A stretch of DNA of 64,000 nucleotides from Scylla paramamosain. Its lineage: Eukaryota; Arthropoda; Malacostraca; Decapoda; Portunidae. Made by a program: the position numbers and the translations under genes. The stretch is from the NCBI RefSeq assembly GCF_035594125.1, contig NC_087191.1, positions 6,087,967 through 6,151,966 on the forward strand, written 5' to 3'. This document shows, piece by piece, positions 1 through 13,704 of the stretch (the stretch's first letter is position 1; the number at the start of each line of letters is the position of its first letter). The notes under the pieces were generated by a model, which worked only from the letters and a program-made list of their open reading frames with translations, was not told the DNA's origin and did not search any database.

Positions 1-3000
1 TCCCTTCATTTTAGCACTTTGGTGCATATCATGCTCACACACACTTCAAGGACATATTTTTGGAAATATCGTTTATTTTCCCCATGCATTTTTGGCTGTT
101 TGGTACTGAACAATGCAAAAAACACCCAAAATACACGTTTTAGGTAAAGTTTTGTTTCTCCACATATAGTGCATTTGAAGTATTTTTGCGTTTTGGGACG
201 TAATAAGCTCAAAAGCACTCTCAGTACAATTGTATCTTAATTTGCTTTCGTTATTCATAAATTATAAGATCACGTAAATAACTCAAAAACAGTGAAAATA
301 GACTTTTTTTTATAATATCATGTTTTCTTACATAGAGTGCTTTACTTGTTTTGTATTTTTACTTGTTTTTGAATCCCGCAAGGTCATAAACACTCAAAGA
401 CACGTTTCTGAAAATCTTTTTTTCTTTCCTCATTTAGGGTGGTTTGCATCCATTTTTGCATTTTGGCACCTAACAATGTAAAAAACACGTAAAATACACG
501 CTTTTGATAATGTTCTTTTGTTTCTCTATAAAGAGTGCTATTCATTACTTTTAGCATTTTGCTATCTAATACGCTCATAAACACTCATAATGCACGTTTC
601 TGGTAATGTTCTTACGTTTCCTATAATTTCCATGCATTTTGGCGTTGCTTTACGTAAGAAGTTCAAAACACCCAAAATATTTTATTTTAGTAATGTTATT
701 CTCTTTCTTCATAAACAGTGTTTTGCATGTGTTTTAGTGTTTTGGTACGTAAGTAATAAAAAAAAAAAACACTTTAATGGTACATTCTTTGTAAAATTTT
801 GTTTCCCTACATAGGGTGCTTTACCTTCTTTTCACCATTTTGGTTCCTAACACGCTCATAAACACTAAAAAGATACGTATCTAGAAAAGTCGATTCTTTT
901 AGCCATATAAGTGTTTTACTTGCATCTTGGCGTTTTTGCACTTAACAATGTGAAACACACTGAAAATATTCGTTTCCTATGTTATTTCTTTTTTCTCCAT
1001 ATATTTTTTTTTTTCAAGCTTTTTAGAGTTTTAGTGCCGAAGAATCTTAAAACCCATAATACATGTTTCGCGTACTGTCTTTTCGTATCCTAATTTGGGC
1101 ACTTTGCATGCATTTTGGTGTTTTTATACATAACAAGCTCAAAAACGCTCAAAATACTTTTCTTGTAATATTGTTATGTTTCTCAATAAAGGGTGTGTTT
1201 GCGTGCGTTTTCCCGTTTTGGTGTGTAAACGAAGCTGAAAAAAAATAAAAACACAAGTTTTTGGTAGTTTTTTTTTACTATTTCCATATATATATGGTGC
1301 TTTCCATGTTTTTTTTAGCGTTTTGGTTTCTAACATGCATTAAAACTCGCAAAATGTTGTTTCGTTTTTCCATATAAGCTGCCTTTTTGTTTTGGTATCT
1401 AACAATGGGAAAAACACTCAATTTACACTTTTTTGGCAATGTTCCTTTGTTTCTAAATATAGAGCGATATCAACGCAATTTTGCGTTTTGCTACAAAGAT
1501 ACTGAAAAACACTCATAATACATCTTAATCGTAGTCGCTTTTTTTTCTCATTATGGAGTATTTTGTATTAAAGTCAATTTTATATGTAAGAAGCTGAATA
1601 AACACTCTAAATACTTCTCTTTTGATAATGTTATTATATTTCTTTTATAAAATTTGTTTTCCATGCGTTTTGTCGTTTTGGTAAGTAAGAAGTTCGAAAA
1701 CTCTCGAAAGATACGATTTTTTATTTATTTTTTTTATTTTAATGTTTTGTCTTTTCATACAGAGTGACTTCCATACTTTTTAGCATTTTGGTGCCTAACA
1801 CGCTCAAAAACACTCGAAGGACACGTTTCTTCTTTCGTTTCGCAATATTGGCGGCTTTGAATGGATTTTGGCGTTTTGGTATCTAATAATGTGTAAACAC
1901 TCAAAATACACGTTTTTCTTTACTTTATTCAGTTTTTTTTTCCGTATATAAAGGTATTTATGAGTTTTAGCTTTTTGATACTTAAGAAACTTAAAAAACT
2001 CTCACAATATATGTTTTTCGTAATGTCTTTTCGTTTCCCTACGAAGAGTACCATGCATTGCATTTTGGGATTTTTCTACGTAACTCAAAAATAAAAAAAA
2101 CTCGTTTTTGGTAAAAGTATACTGTTTCTCCATAAGGTTTTTCTTTTTAGAGTTTTGGTACATAAATAGCTGAAAAAAACATTAAAAAGTGACGTTTTTT
2201 GTAACATTGTTTTCTTTTTCCATATAGAGTGTTTTCCGTGCTTTTCATTGTTTTGGTGCTTAGAACGCACATAAGCATTCAAAAAATACGTTTCTGGAAA
2301 TCTCGTTTCCTTTCCCCATATAGAGTGCTTTGCATGTATTTTGGCATTTGGATACCAAACTGTGAAATACATGTTTTTCGTCATGATAATATGTTTCTCC
2401 ATATAGAGTTGTATTATTACTTTTTATCGATTTCGTACCTAAAAAAAAAGTTAAAAACACCCATAATAAACATTTCTCATAATGTCTTTCCTTTTCCTCA
2501 CATAAGTCATTTTATTTTTTTTTCGTTTTTGTACGTAACAAGCATAAAAGCAGTCAAAATAGTTATTTTAGGTATTCTTGTTCTGTTAATCATATTCTCC
2601 ATAAAGGTTTTTTTTTTCTATGTATCAGCGTTTTCAGTACGTAAGTACATCAAAAAGACACTGAAAACACATTTTTCTCTAAATTTTGTTTTCCATATAA
2701 GTTTTTCATGGATTTTGGCGTTTTGGTATCTAATTATTAGAAAAAACAAACACTCAAAATACATGTTTTTCGTAATGCTGTTCTGTTCCTCTATATAATG
2801 TGCTATTAATGCGATTTAGGATTTTTGTACCTAAGAGGCTAAATAAAAACATAATACACATCTCTCGTAATGTTGTTTCGTTACCTCATATATGGTCCTT
2901 TCCCTCCATTTTAGCGTTTTTGTACGTAAAAAAACTCAACAACAATCAAAATACCATTTTTTTTCTTTTTGGTAATGTTATTCTGTTTATTATAAAAGGT

Positions 3001-6000
3001 CTTTTAAATACGATTTAGCGTTTCGGTAGGTAAGAAGCAGAAAACAATCAAAAGACACGTTTTTGGTAATGTTTTCTTTTATCATATAGGGTGATATCCA
3101 TGCTTTTTAGCGTTTTCGTGCTTTACATGTATAAAAACACAAAATATGTCTTCTGGAAGGTTTCGTTTCCAAGTATTTTTCTTCGTAACAAGCTAAAAAA
3201 ATACTCGAAATACTTTTTTTTGGGGTGGGGGTAAAAAACCTCATCATAATGAGTTTTTTTACGTTTTCAGTGTTTTGGTACATATCCAGCGCAAAAACAC
3301 TAAAAAGACTAGTTTTTAGTAATATGGTTTTCTTTACCATATAAGGTTGTTTCCAGACTTTTTATCGTTTTGGTGCCTAGAACGTTCATAAACGCTCTGT
3401 TTTAGGGTTTTCATACATAACTGTGATATATACTGAAAATACACGTTGTTGGTCATGATGTGTTTCTCCATATAGAGTGCTATTGATGCGTTTCTTTGTT
3501 TAGGTACCTAAGTAGCTTAAAAACACCCTTAGTACACGTTTCTCGTAATGTCTTTTTGTTTCCCCTTATACTTTGGATGCATTTTGGCGTTTTTGCACGT
3601 AACAAGCAGAAAAAAAACACAAAAATAATTGTTACTCCGTTTCTCCATAAATTGTTATTTGTATGCTTTTTAGCGTTTTGGTAAGTAGATGAAAACACTT
3701 AAAAGACACGTTTTTTTTTTTTTTCACATGGTTGGCTTTTGCATGCATTTTGGTGTTTTGGTACCTGATCATGGGAAAATACTCAAAATACGCGTTTTTT
3801 TTTTATATTGTTTATTGATATAAATTGGTATTCATGTGTTTTACCATTTTGGTAACTAAGAAGCTCAAAAGCTCTCATAATACACTTTTTTTATTTTCGT
3901 TTTTCCATATAAAGTGCTTTGCATGTATTTTGTCATTTTTGTACGTAACATTCAAAATATACGTTTTAAGAAGTTATGATGCTTCTCCATAATCTTATTT
4001 TTTATTTTGATTTTTTTTTTTGCATGATTTTTACTGTTTTGGTACATAAGTACGTTGGGATATTGTTTTGTTAGAATATTGTTTTATTTTCGCATATAGG
4101 GTGTTTTCCATTTTTTTTTTTTTTTGTATCGTTTAGATGCCTAACACGCTTGTAATAACTCAAAGTACACGTTTCTGGAAATTTCGTTTTCTTTCCTTAT
4201 ATAGAGTGTTTTGCATGCAGTTTAGCGTTTTTGTACTTAACAATGTGAAATACACTCAAAATACACGTTTTTGGTATTGTTGTTCTTTTTCTCTCTATAG
4301 AGAGCTATTCATCCATTATAGCATTTTGGTACCTAAGATCAAAATCTGTTTTGGTAATGTTATTCTGTTTCTCCATATAGAGTGCAATTCATGCGTTTTA
4401 TCGTGTTGGTACCTAAGAAGCTCAAAAAGACTTATAATACATGTTTCAACTGAGGTCTTTTCGTTTTTCCATAGTTGGTCATTTTGTATTTTTTTTTTTA
4501 CGTAACAAACTCAAAAGACCTCGGAACCTTTTTTTTTTTCCTATTCTAGTTTTCTATTAAGGGTGTTTTGCACGCGTTTTTTTTTTTCTGTTTTTATACG
4601 TAAGTTACTCAAAAGCACTGAAAAGAAACAATTTTGATTTTTTTTTTTTCTCATGAGGGATGCTTTCCATGATTTTTACCGTTTTGGTCTTTAGCACGTT
4701 TATAAACACTCAAAAGAGATTTTTTTTTTTTAAATATCGTTTCCTTACCCCATATAAAGTGTTTTCATGCATTTTGACGTTTTCTTACCTAATAATGTGA
4801 AATACACTCAAAATACACGTTTATGGTAATGTTGTTCTCATTCTTCATATACAGTTCTCGAGTTTTAGTACCTAACAAACATAAAAACTCACGTTTCTAG
4901 TAATATTGATTTTTTTTTTTTTTTTTCCACAAAGGGTGCTTCTGATGCTTTTTAACGTTTTGGTGCCTATCATGCTCATAAGCATTAAAAAGAAACGGTT
5001 CTCGAATTTTCTTTTTTTTTCCATATAGGTTGCTTTTTGCGTTTGCGTTATATCATCTAACAATATAAAACAATGTTTTTGGTAATGTTTCTTTTTTTTT
5101 CCATATAGACTGCTAGTTATACGTTTTAGCGTTTCGGTTCTTATGAAACTCAAAAAACACTCATAATACCTGTTTCTTGTAATGGTTGCTGGGTACTTTG
5201 CATGCATTTTGGCGTTTTTTTTTTTTTTGTACGTACAAAGCTCAAAAACACCAAATAGGTGATAAACACTCAAAAGACATCTTTTTTTTTTAATATTGTG
5301 TTCTTTTTCCATATATGGTGCTTTTAATGCTTTTTAGCGTTTTGGTGTCTAACACGTTGTTGGTTAACTAATAATACGTTTGTTTGTTTTTAGTAATGTT
5401 ACTGTATTTTCTCCGTAAAGAGTGTTTTACAAAAGTTTTAGCGTTTTGGTAGGTAATAAATTCAAAAATACTGAAAATATTATTTTTTTTTTTTGTAATG
5501 ATTTATATTCCTGTATGCGGCGATTTCCATGTTTTTTTTTTAGTGTTTCGTCTTCTACCACGTTGTAAAACACTCAGAAGACTCGTTTCTGGTAATGTCG
5601 TTTACTTTACCCATATAGGAGGCTTTGCATGCATTTTGGTGTTTTGATATATGATAATATGAACAACATTAAAAATACACTTTTTTTTTTATGTTTTGTT
5701 TCTCGATATAAAGTGCTATTAAAAGGTTTAGCATTTTGGCACCTAAGAACCTCAAAAACTCTCGTAATACACGTTTCTCGTGATGCCTTTTCGTTTCCTC
5801 ATATAGGGTAATCTGCATTCATTTTGCGTTTCTATAATACTCAAAATACACGTTTTAGGTGAAGTTATACTGTTCCTCCATAAAGTTTTTTTTTTTTTTC
5901 TGCATGCGTTTTAAAATCACACACACAAAAAAAAAAGACTTTTTGGGGTAATATTGTTTTTTCTCAAAGAGTGTGCTCTCCTTGATTTTTTGTCGTTTGT

Positions 6001-6277
6001 TGCCTATCTTGCTCTTAAACACACAAAAGTCACGTTTGTGGTCAAGTCTTTTAATTTCCGCATACAGGAGGCTTTACAAGCATTTTGGCGTTTTGATACC
6101 TAACAATATGAATTACACTAAAAAATAAAATAATAAAAAAGGTTTTTGATGTTATTCTTTTTGCCGATATAGACACCTATTCATGCGTTTTAACATTTTG
6201 GTACTTAAGAAGCTAAAAAAAAAAAAAACACTCATTATACACGTTTCTCATAATGTCCCTTCCTTTGGTTAGATAAG
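1..6277 (-). repeat. Satellite block 1, 5-monomer HOR, reverse orientation
   Basis: Tandem array of ~95-100 bp monomers read here as the reverse complement (GCATTTTGGCGTTTTGGTAC is the hallmark). Five monomer types recur in fixed order, told apart by the segment after the GTACC box: AACAATGTGAAA, AAGAAGCTC with CATAATACACG, ACAAGCTC with AATACTTG, AAGAAGCTC with AAAGACACG, and AACACGCTCATAAAC. The AACAATGTG type recurs near 472, 945, 1401, 1886, 2359, 4238 and 4792, so the HOR period is about 470-490 bp with small deletions and poly(T) expansions. Copies differ by many substitutions, so this part is old or slowly homogenised. No gene is seen. Open frames of up to 189 codons here follow the repeat and lack any recognisable domain. 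Confidence 0.9.
2419..2864 (-). repeat. Segmental duplicate A, copy 1
   Basis: This stretch shares private variants with 27,641-28,063. Examples are CTTTTTATCGATTTCGTACC, AAAGCAGTCAA followed by ATAGTTATTTTAGGTATT, TTAATCATATTCTCCAT, CATTTTTCTCTAAATTTTG, TATATAATGTGCTATTAATG and CCTAAGAGGCTAA. Other monomers in the window do not carry these. Offset between the copies is 25,222 bp and both are in the same orientation. Copy 1 keeps about 50 bp (GGATTTTGGCGTTTTGGTA region) that copy 2 has lost. Confidence 0.85.
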
Positions 6278-9200
6278 GTGGTTAGACACCAAAACACTAT
6301 GATGCATGGAAAGAACTCTGTATTGCAGTACAAAAATACACTAAAAACCCGTGTCTTTTGAGTGTTTTTGAGGTTTTTATGTATCAAAATACTAACTGGT
6401 ATGCAAGACCTCCTTTCTGGAGAAAAAGAATAACATTACCAAAAATGTGTATTTTGACTATTTTTGCGCTCGTTAAGTACAGAAACGGGAAAAATACATG
6501 CAAAGTACCTTACATGGTACCTTACAAAACGATATAAACAGAAAACTTGTATTATAAGTGTTTTTTATATTCTCAGGTAACAAAAAGCTAAAACGCGTGA
6601 ATACCAATCTATAAGTAGAAATTGAACAACATTACCAAAAACGTGTGTTTTGAGTATTTTTCAAAGCACCAAAATGCATACCAAGCAAAGGGGAAACGAA
6701 ATAACATTAACAGAAAGGTGTCTTTTCAGTGGTTTTTTTTTTTCAGCGTTTTAGACATCAAAATGCGAAAATACATAGAAAGCAGCTCATATTCGAATAC
6801 ATAATGTCTTTTCAGTGGTGTTTTTCAGCTTCTTAGGTATCAAAACGCTAAAAAAAAAAAAAAAATCTTCAAAATACCGATTATTTATGTGTTTTTTAAC
6901 TTCATATTTGAACTTAGGTACCAAAATAAAACAAAAAAAACGACTGAAAAGCACTCAATATGGAGAAACAAAACATTACCAAAAAAGGCGTTTTATGGCT
7001 TTCACCTTATTCGGTACAAACACGACAAAATGCATACAAACAATGTGATTTAAGGAAAAAGAACAGTTATAAAAAACGTGTATTGTCAGTTTCTTTGAGC
7101 TCATTAGGTACTAAAACACGTTATGGAAAACGTGCATAATGAGTGTTTTTGAGCTTAGATACCAAAACGTTAAAAACACATGAATAGCTCTCCATATCGA
7201 GAAACAGAACATTACTAAAAATGTTCTTTTTTTTTTATCTGTGTGTGAATATTTCACATTGATAGGTACCACAACGCCAAAATGGGGAAACAAAAAGACT
7301 TTACCAAAAACGTATCTTTTGTGTACTTATGAGCCAACTTGGCACCAAAATTAAAAAAAATAAAAAATATGGAAAGCACACTCTTTGGGAAAACAAAACA
7401 GTATTAACAAAACCGTCTCTTTTCAGTATTTTTTATCTATTTATGTAGCAGAAGGCTAAAATGTAATGCAAAAAACCCTTAATGGAGAAATAGTATAACT
7501 TTACTAGAAACGTGTATTTTGAGTATTTTTGAGCTAAACACCAAAATGAATTCAAATTACCCTATATTAATAAACAAAAAGACGTGACGAGAAACGAGTA
7601 TTAAGATTGTTTTTGAACTTCTTACGTGCCAAAACGCTAAAACTTATAAATAGCTCTCCAGATCGAAAAACAAATCAACATTAACGAAAAAGTGTATTTT
7701 ATGTGTTTTTGCACATTATTAGGTATCAAAACACCAAAATGCATGCAAAGCCCCCTATACAGGGAAAAGAAATGACATTATTAGAAACATGTCTTTTGAG
7801 TTTTTTACAGAATGGTAGGCATCAAAACCCTAAAAAAAAAAAAAAAAAAACTTGGAAATCGCTGTAAATGGGAATACAAAACATTATGAAAAAGTGTCTT
7901 TTGAGTATTTTTGAACTTATTTCTTACCAAAACTCTAAAACGCAAGCAGAACACCCTTTATGGAGAAAATAACTACCAAAAAAAATAAATAAATAAAAAA
8001 TTTAATGTTTTTGTACTTGTTACGTACAAAAACAACGAAATGCATGTAAAGTGCCATACATGGGGAAACGAGAAAATATTACAAGAAACACTTATTATGT
8101 TTTTTTTTTTTTTTTTATTTCTTAGGAACCAAAACGCTAAAAAGAATGAATAGCACTCTAAATGGATATAAAAAGAAAACATTACCAACAACGTCTATTT
8201 TGAGAATTTTTCACATTGTTAGATGAGATAACGCCAAAATACATGGAAAGCACCCTATATAGAAAAAAAAAAGTTTCCAAAAACGTTTCTTGTGGGTGTT
8301 TATGTGCGTGTTAGGCACCGAAACGATAGAAAAAAAATATAAAGTACCCTATATGGGAAAAGAAAAGAACATTACTAAAAAAATGTCTTTTGAGTGTACA
8401 AAAACACTAAAACGCAAGCAAGACACCCTGTACTGGAAACAATTACCAAAAAAAAACAATCATTTTGAGTGTTTTTGAGCTTTTTAGGTACTAAAACTCG
8501 AAAACTATATATGAGGGATCAGAGCAACATTACCAAAAACGAGTGTTTTGAGTGCATTTCACATTGTTAGATAACAAACCGCCATAATGCATGCAAGTCA
8601 CCCAATATGGGATAAAGAAATGACGTTTCCAAAAGATCTCTTTTGAGTGTTTATGAACGTGGTAGGCACCAACACACTAAAACGGATGGAAAACACCCTA
8701 CTTAAGAAAACAAAAACATCATTATCAAAATTGTCACTTTTCAGCGCTTTTGAGCTATTTACGTACAAAAAAAAAAAAAAACGTACGTAAAACAAACACC
8801 CTTAATAGATGAAACAAATTATAACCAAAAATAAGGTTACGAGGGTTTTTGGGCTTCTTACGTAGAAAGATGCATGGAAATTACAAGCTATGAGGAAAGG
8901 AAAAGACACTACTCGAAACATGTATTATATTATGAATGGTTTTTTTTCAGCTTCTTAGGTACAAAAACGGTAAGGCGCATGAATAGCATTATATATTGAG
9001 AAACAATAACTGCGAAAAAGGTTTATTTTGACTTTTTTTTTTACATAGGTACCAAGACGCCTAAAAAATCATGCAAATTTTCATATACGGGGACACGAAC
9101 TGATATTAATTACCCTTAACGTGTGTTTTCAGTGTTTTTGAGCGTGTTTCCACCACAACGCTTAAAAGTATGCAAATCACTCTATATGGAAATAGAAAAC

Positions 9201-10780
9201 AACATTATGGAGAGCATGACTTTTAAACGTTTTTCACCTTCTTACATTTCAAAATGCTGAAACGCATGCAAAATACCCTCAGTGAAGAAACAAAATAACA
9301 TTATAAAATAAGTATTTCGATTGTTTTGAGGTTGTTACGTACAAAAACGCCAAAATGCATGTAAACTACCCTCTCTGGCGAAGGGAAAGGATAAGGAGAA
9401 ATTTGTATTTTTACTATTTATAAGGTTCTTAGGTACAAAAACGCTTAAACGCATGGACGATATTATATATGGAGAAAAGGAATAACATATACAAACACTT
9501 GTATTTTGAGTGTTTAACATTATTAGGTAACAAAATGTCAAAATGCATCTCAGGCACCCAATATGGGGAAGGAAAACGATATTTCAAGAAACGTTTTGTT
9601 TGAGTGTTTATGAGCGTCTTAGGCACTAAAAGGATATATAGGGTGGAAAGCACTCTTTACGGGAAGGAACCCTCTATGGGTTGTCTTTCAGTGTTTTTGA
9701 GGTATTTAAGCGCCAAATCGCTGAAACGTTTGCAAAAAGCCCTTTATGGAGAAAAAGTATAATTTTACCGAAAACGTATTTTCATTTTTTTTTTTTTTAT
9801 CAGCTAAGTACGCAGAAAAGAAACGTTTATTATGAGAGTTTTTTTTAGTTTCTTTGGCACCAAAACGCTAAAACGCCTGGATACCATTCTATATGGAGAA
9901 AGAAAATAACATTACCAAATGCGTTTTTGATTCTTAGTTACCAAACCCTAAAAGGCATGAATAGCTCTCTGAATAGAGAAACGGAACATTATCAAAAGCA
10001 TGAATTTTGAGTGTATATCACATTGTTAGGTACCAAAAACGACAAAATGCATGCAAACCACCCTATATGAGGAAAGGAAACGAAATGTCCAAAAATGTGT
10101 ATTTTGACTTTTTATGAGCATGCTAGGCTTGTGAATGAAAAAAGAAAGCATGGAAAACACTCTATATGGGAAAACAAAATAATATTTCCAAAAACGTCTC
10201 TTTTCAGTGTTTCTAACCTTCTTATGTACCAAAACGCTGAAAAAAAACATGCAAAAACAAACTTTATGGAGAAACAATATAACTTCCAAATGAGTGCATT
10301 TTTAATGTGTTTGGGCTTGTTACGCAGAAAATGAGAATATGCACGCAAACCACTCTATATGGGAAAACGAAAAGATATCACAAAACAACGTGTATTATAA
10401 GAGTTTTTGAGCTATTTAGGTACCAAAATGCTAAAACACATAAGAATCACTCTACATTGAGAAACAGAACAACATTATCTGAACGTGCTTTTTGAGTGTT
10501 TTTTTTTTTCCATTATAGATTCCAAAACGCCAAAATGCTTGGAAAGCCCACCATATGATGAAAAGCTAAAATGCAGGCAAAAACACCCTTTACGGAGAAA
10601 CAGAGGAATATTACCAAAAAAAAAAAAAAAACTATTTTCAGTGTTTTTGAGCTTGTTACGTACAAAAATGCCAAAATGCATCCAAGGTACCCTATTTGGG
10701 AAAACAAGACATTACGAAAAATGTGTATCATGGGTGTTTTTTGAGCTAATTACATACGAAAGCAATAGAATGTATCAATA

Positions 10781-10886
10781 GTGAAATACATTTTAAGTTA
10801 ATTTTTTTTGTTTTTTTGTTTTTTAGATTTTAGATTTTTAGATTTTAAGTGAAATACACTTAAAATCAATTTTAAGTGTATTTCAC
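10781..10886. repeat. Fold-back (inverted duplication) inside a satellite monomer
   Basis: A perfect 18-bp inverted repeat with a 2-base loop lies at 10,849-10,886 (arms 10,849-10,866 and 10,869-10,886). Its left half is itself a second hairpin, ATTTTAAGTG - AAATA - CACTTAAAAT (10,842-10,866). The right arm is the normal monomer end (AAGTGTATTTCAC), and the left arm is its reverse complement. A third, degenerate copy, GTGAAATACATTTTAAGTT, lies at 10,781-10,799, followed by T runs and an AGATTTT tandem. The structure fits a local template switch during replication. Confidence 0.9.
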
Positions 10887-12986
10887 AGTTATCAGAACAC
10901 CAAAATCCATGCAAAGCACTCTATATGGGTAAAGGAAACGACATTTCGATAAGCGTGTCTTTAGAGTGTTTATGAGCGTTGTAGACACCAAAACGATAAA
11001 AAGCATAGAAACACCGTATATGGTAAAAAGAAAACATTATTACCAAAAACATCTCTTTCCATCGTTATGTACCAAAACGCTAACAAGCATGTAAAAACCC
11101 TTTGTTGAGAAATAGTATCACTACCAAAAAACATGTATTTTTATTCTTTTTGAATTTGTTACGTAGAAAAATTAATAGAAAAACATTTTTATAAAGACGA
11201 AACGACAATCCAAGAATCGAACTTTTTGCGTGTTTTTATGTATACTAGGCATCAAAACCCTAAAAAGCATTGAAATCATCCTATATGAGAATAAAAACCA
11301 ACATTACCAAAAATGTGTTTTTTGACTGTTTTTCAGTTTCTTACCTACCAAAACGCTTAGACGCATTTAAAAGGACTCTTTTTTCGAGAAACAAAATAGC
11401 ATTACCAAAAACAAGTATTTTGTGTGTATTTTAGTTTGTTATGTACAAAAAATACCAAAATGGATGCAAAGGAAGATATGAAAAAACGAAATTACATTAC
11501 AAGAGATGTGTATTTTGAGCTTCATTGAGCATTTTTTTGGAACATTCATTCAAGAATGAATAGCACGCTATATCAAGAAACAGAACAACATTATCAAAAA
11601 CATGTATCTGGGTGTTTTTCCAATTATTATGCACCAAAACGTCAAAATGCATGGAAAAACCCACCATATGGAAAACAAAATGTCTTTTGAGTGTTTTTTT
11701 TTTTGAGGTATTTATTTACCAAAACACTAAAATGCATTTAATAGCACCGTTTTCTGGAGAAACAGGACAACATTACCTAAAATAACAAATTTAAGGGTTT
11801 TTGACTATTTTACATACAAAAGAAAAGGCAAAAAATGCATGCAAAGTAACTTATATTGCGAAACGAAAAGACATTATGAAAAAACTGTATTATGGTCATT
11901 TTTAATCTTTTTAGGTATCAAATCGATCAAAGGCGTCAATAGCAATTCATATGGAGAAACATGATATAAAAAAAAGCTTTTTTATTTATTTATTTTTATT
12001 TATTTTTTTTTTCTATTTCACACATATCAAAACACCAAAATGCATGCAAAGCACTCTATATGAGGAAAAGAAACGAAATTTACAGAAACATGTCTTTTGA
12101 GTGTTTATGAGTGATATAGGCACCAAAACGATTAAAACATGGAAAGCACCGTATATACGAGAAGTAAACAATATTACCAAAAACGTCTCTTTTCATTGTT
12201 TTTGAGTTACTTATGTACGAAAACGCTGAAATGCATGCAAAAATCCCTCAATGGGGAAATAGTATATTTTTACGAAAAAACGTGTATTTCGTGTTTTTTC
12301 AGATTGTTACGTAGAAAAATTTATAAAATGTATGCAAAGTACTCTACATAAGGAAACTAAAACACATTATGAAGAATATGTATTATGAGAGCTTTTCAGC
12401 TAAAAAAAAAAAAAAAAATCTCTAAAACGAATAAGTATCACTGGATATGGAGAAACAAAACAAAATAAACGAAACCGTATATTTTGAGTGTTTTCACATT
12501 ATTAGGTAGCAAGACGCTAAAATGCATCCAAAGTCTCCGATATTGGGAAAAAAAACGAAATTAACAGATATGTGTCTTTTGAGTATTTTTGAGCATGGAA
12601 GTCACCATATATGGTTATACAAAACATTTCGAAAAACGTATCCTATGAGTGTTTTTCTCTTGTTTTACATTTTACATAGCAAAATGCCAAAACTCAAGGA
12701 AGACACTCTTTACGCACATTACAAAAAAAAAAAACAAGTTTTTAGTGAGTTTTCATCTTGTTACGTAGAAAATTGCCCCAAATGCATGCAAAAAAAAAAA
12801 ATCTATATGGAGAAAAAAAAAACATTATGATTATGAGTGCTCTTCATTATCTCAGTTATAGAAACGAGAAAAAAGAACATTACCCCCCAAAAAATATTGA
12901 GTGTTTTTCACATTGTTTGATACAAATACGCCAAAATGCATAGAAAAAGCCCCTTATATGTAGAAACGAAACGACACGCTCAAAAA

Positions 12987-13012
12987 CTTATCTTATCTTA
13001 TCTTATCTTATC
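12987..13012 (+). repeat. (CTTAT)n pentanucleotide microsatellite
   Basis: Five tandem copies of CTTAT plus one extra C, directly followed by poly(T) with a single G interruption. It lies in the distal T-rich part of a monomer. Confidence 0.9.
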
Positions 13013-13269
13013 GTTTTTTTTTTGTTTTTTTTTAGCATGTTTAGGCACCAAGCAGCTAAAAAGCATGGAAAGCACCACACATCAGAAAACCACATTACCA
13101 AAAACATGTTTTTTTTTTTTATAGTTTTCTGTTTTTTTTTTTTTTTTACGCAAAAACGCATAAAAAACTTCCTTTACGAAGAAACAGAATGATATTACTA
13201 AAACCAAGTATTTTGAGTGTTGTTAAGCATGTTATGAATAAAACAACAAAAATGCATGCAAAATAACGT

Positions 13270-13704
13270 GTTAAGCAACATAACGTTAAAAAAAAAGCAT
13301 GAAAATCAACCTATATTGGAAAAAAAGATAACTTTACGAAAAAAGATGTTTTTTTAAACGTTTTTGAGCTTCTTACATACTAAATAACTTAAACGCATGC
13401 AAAACAACCTTCTTAGAGAAACAAAATAATAAGTGTATTTCACATTTTTAGGTACCAAAATGGCAAAAAGCATGCAATAAAGCATACATGAAAAAGAAAA
13501 TCAAATTTTCCAGAAACATGTCTTTTAAATGTTTTCAGCTTGTTAAGCAACATAACGTTTAAAAAGTATGAAAATCAACCTATATGGGAAAACAAAACAA
13601 CTCTACAAAAAAGATGTCTTTTAAACGTTTTTGAGCTTCTTGGATACTAAATCACTTAAACGCATGCAAAACAACCTTCTTGTAGAAACACAATAATATT
13701 GCAA
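13270..13704 (+). repeat. Local tandem duplication of a multi-monomer stretch
   Basis: The stretch starting TTAAGCAACATAACGTT at 13,271 recurs at 13,543, an offset of 272 bp (about three monomers). Both copies share AAAATCAACCTATAT, AAAAAAGATGT, TTTAAACGTTTTTGAGCTTC and AAAACAACCTTCTT. They are much more alike than neighbouring monomers, so this is a recent small duplication that does not follow the 5-monomer register. Confidence 0.8.
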
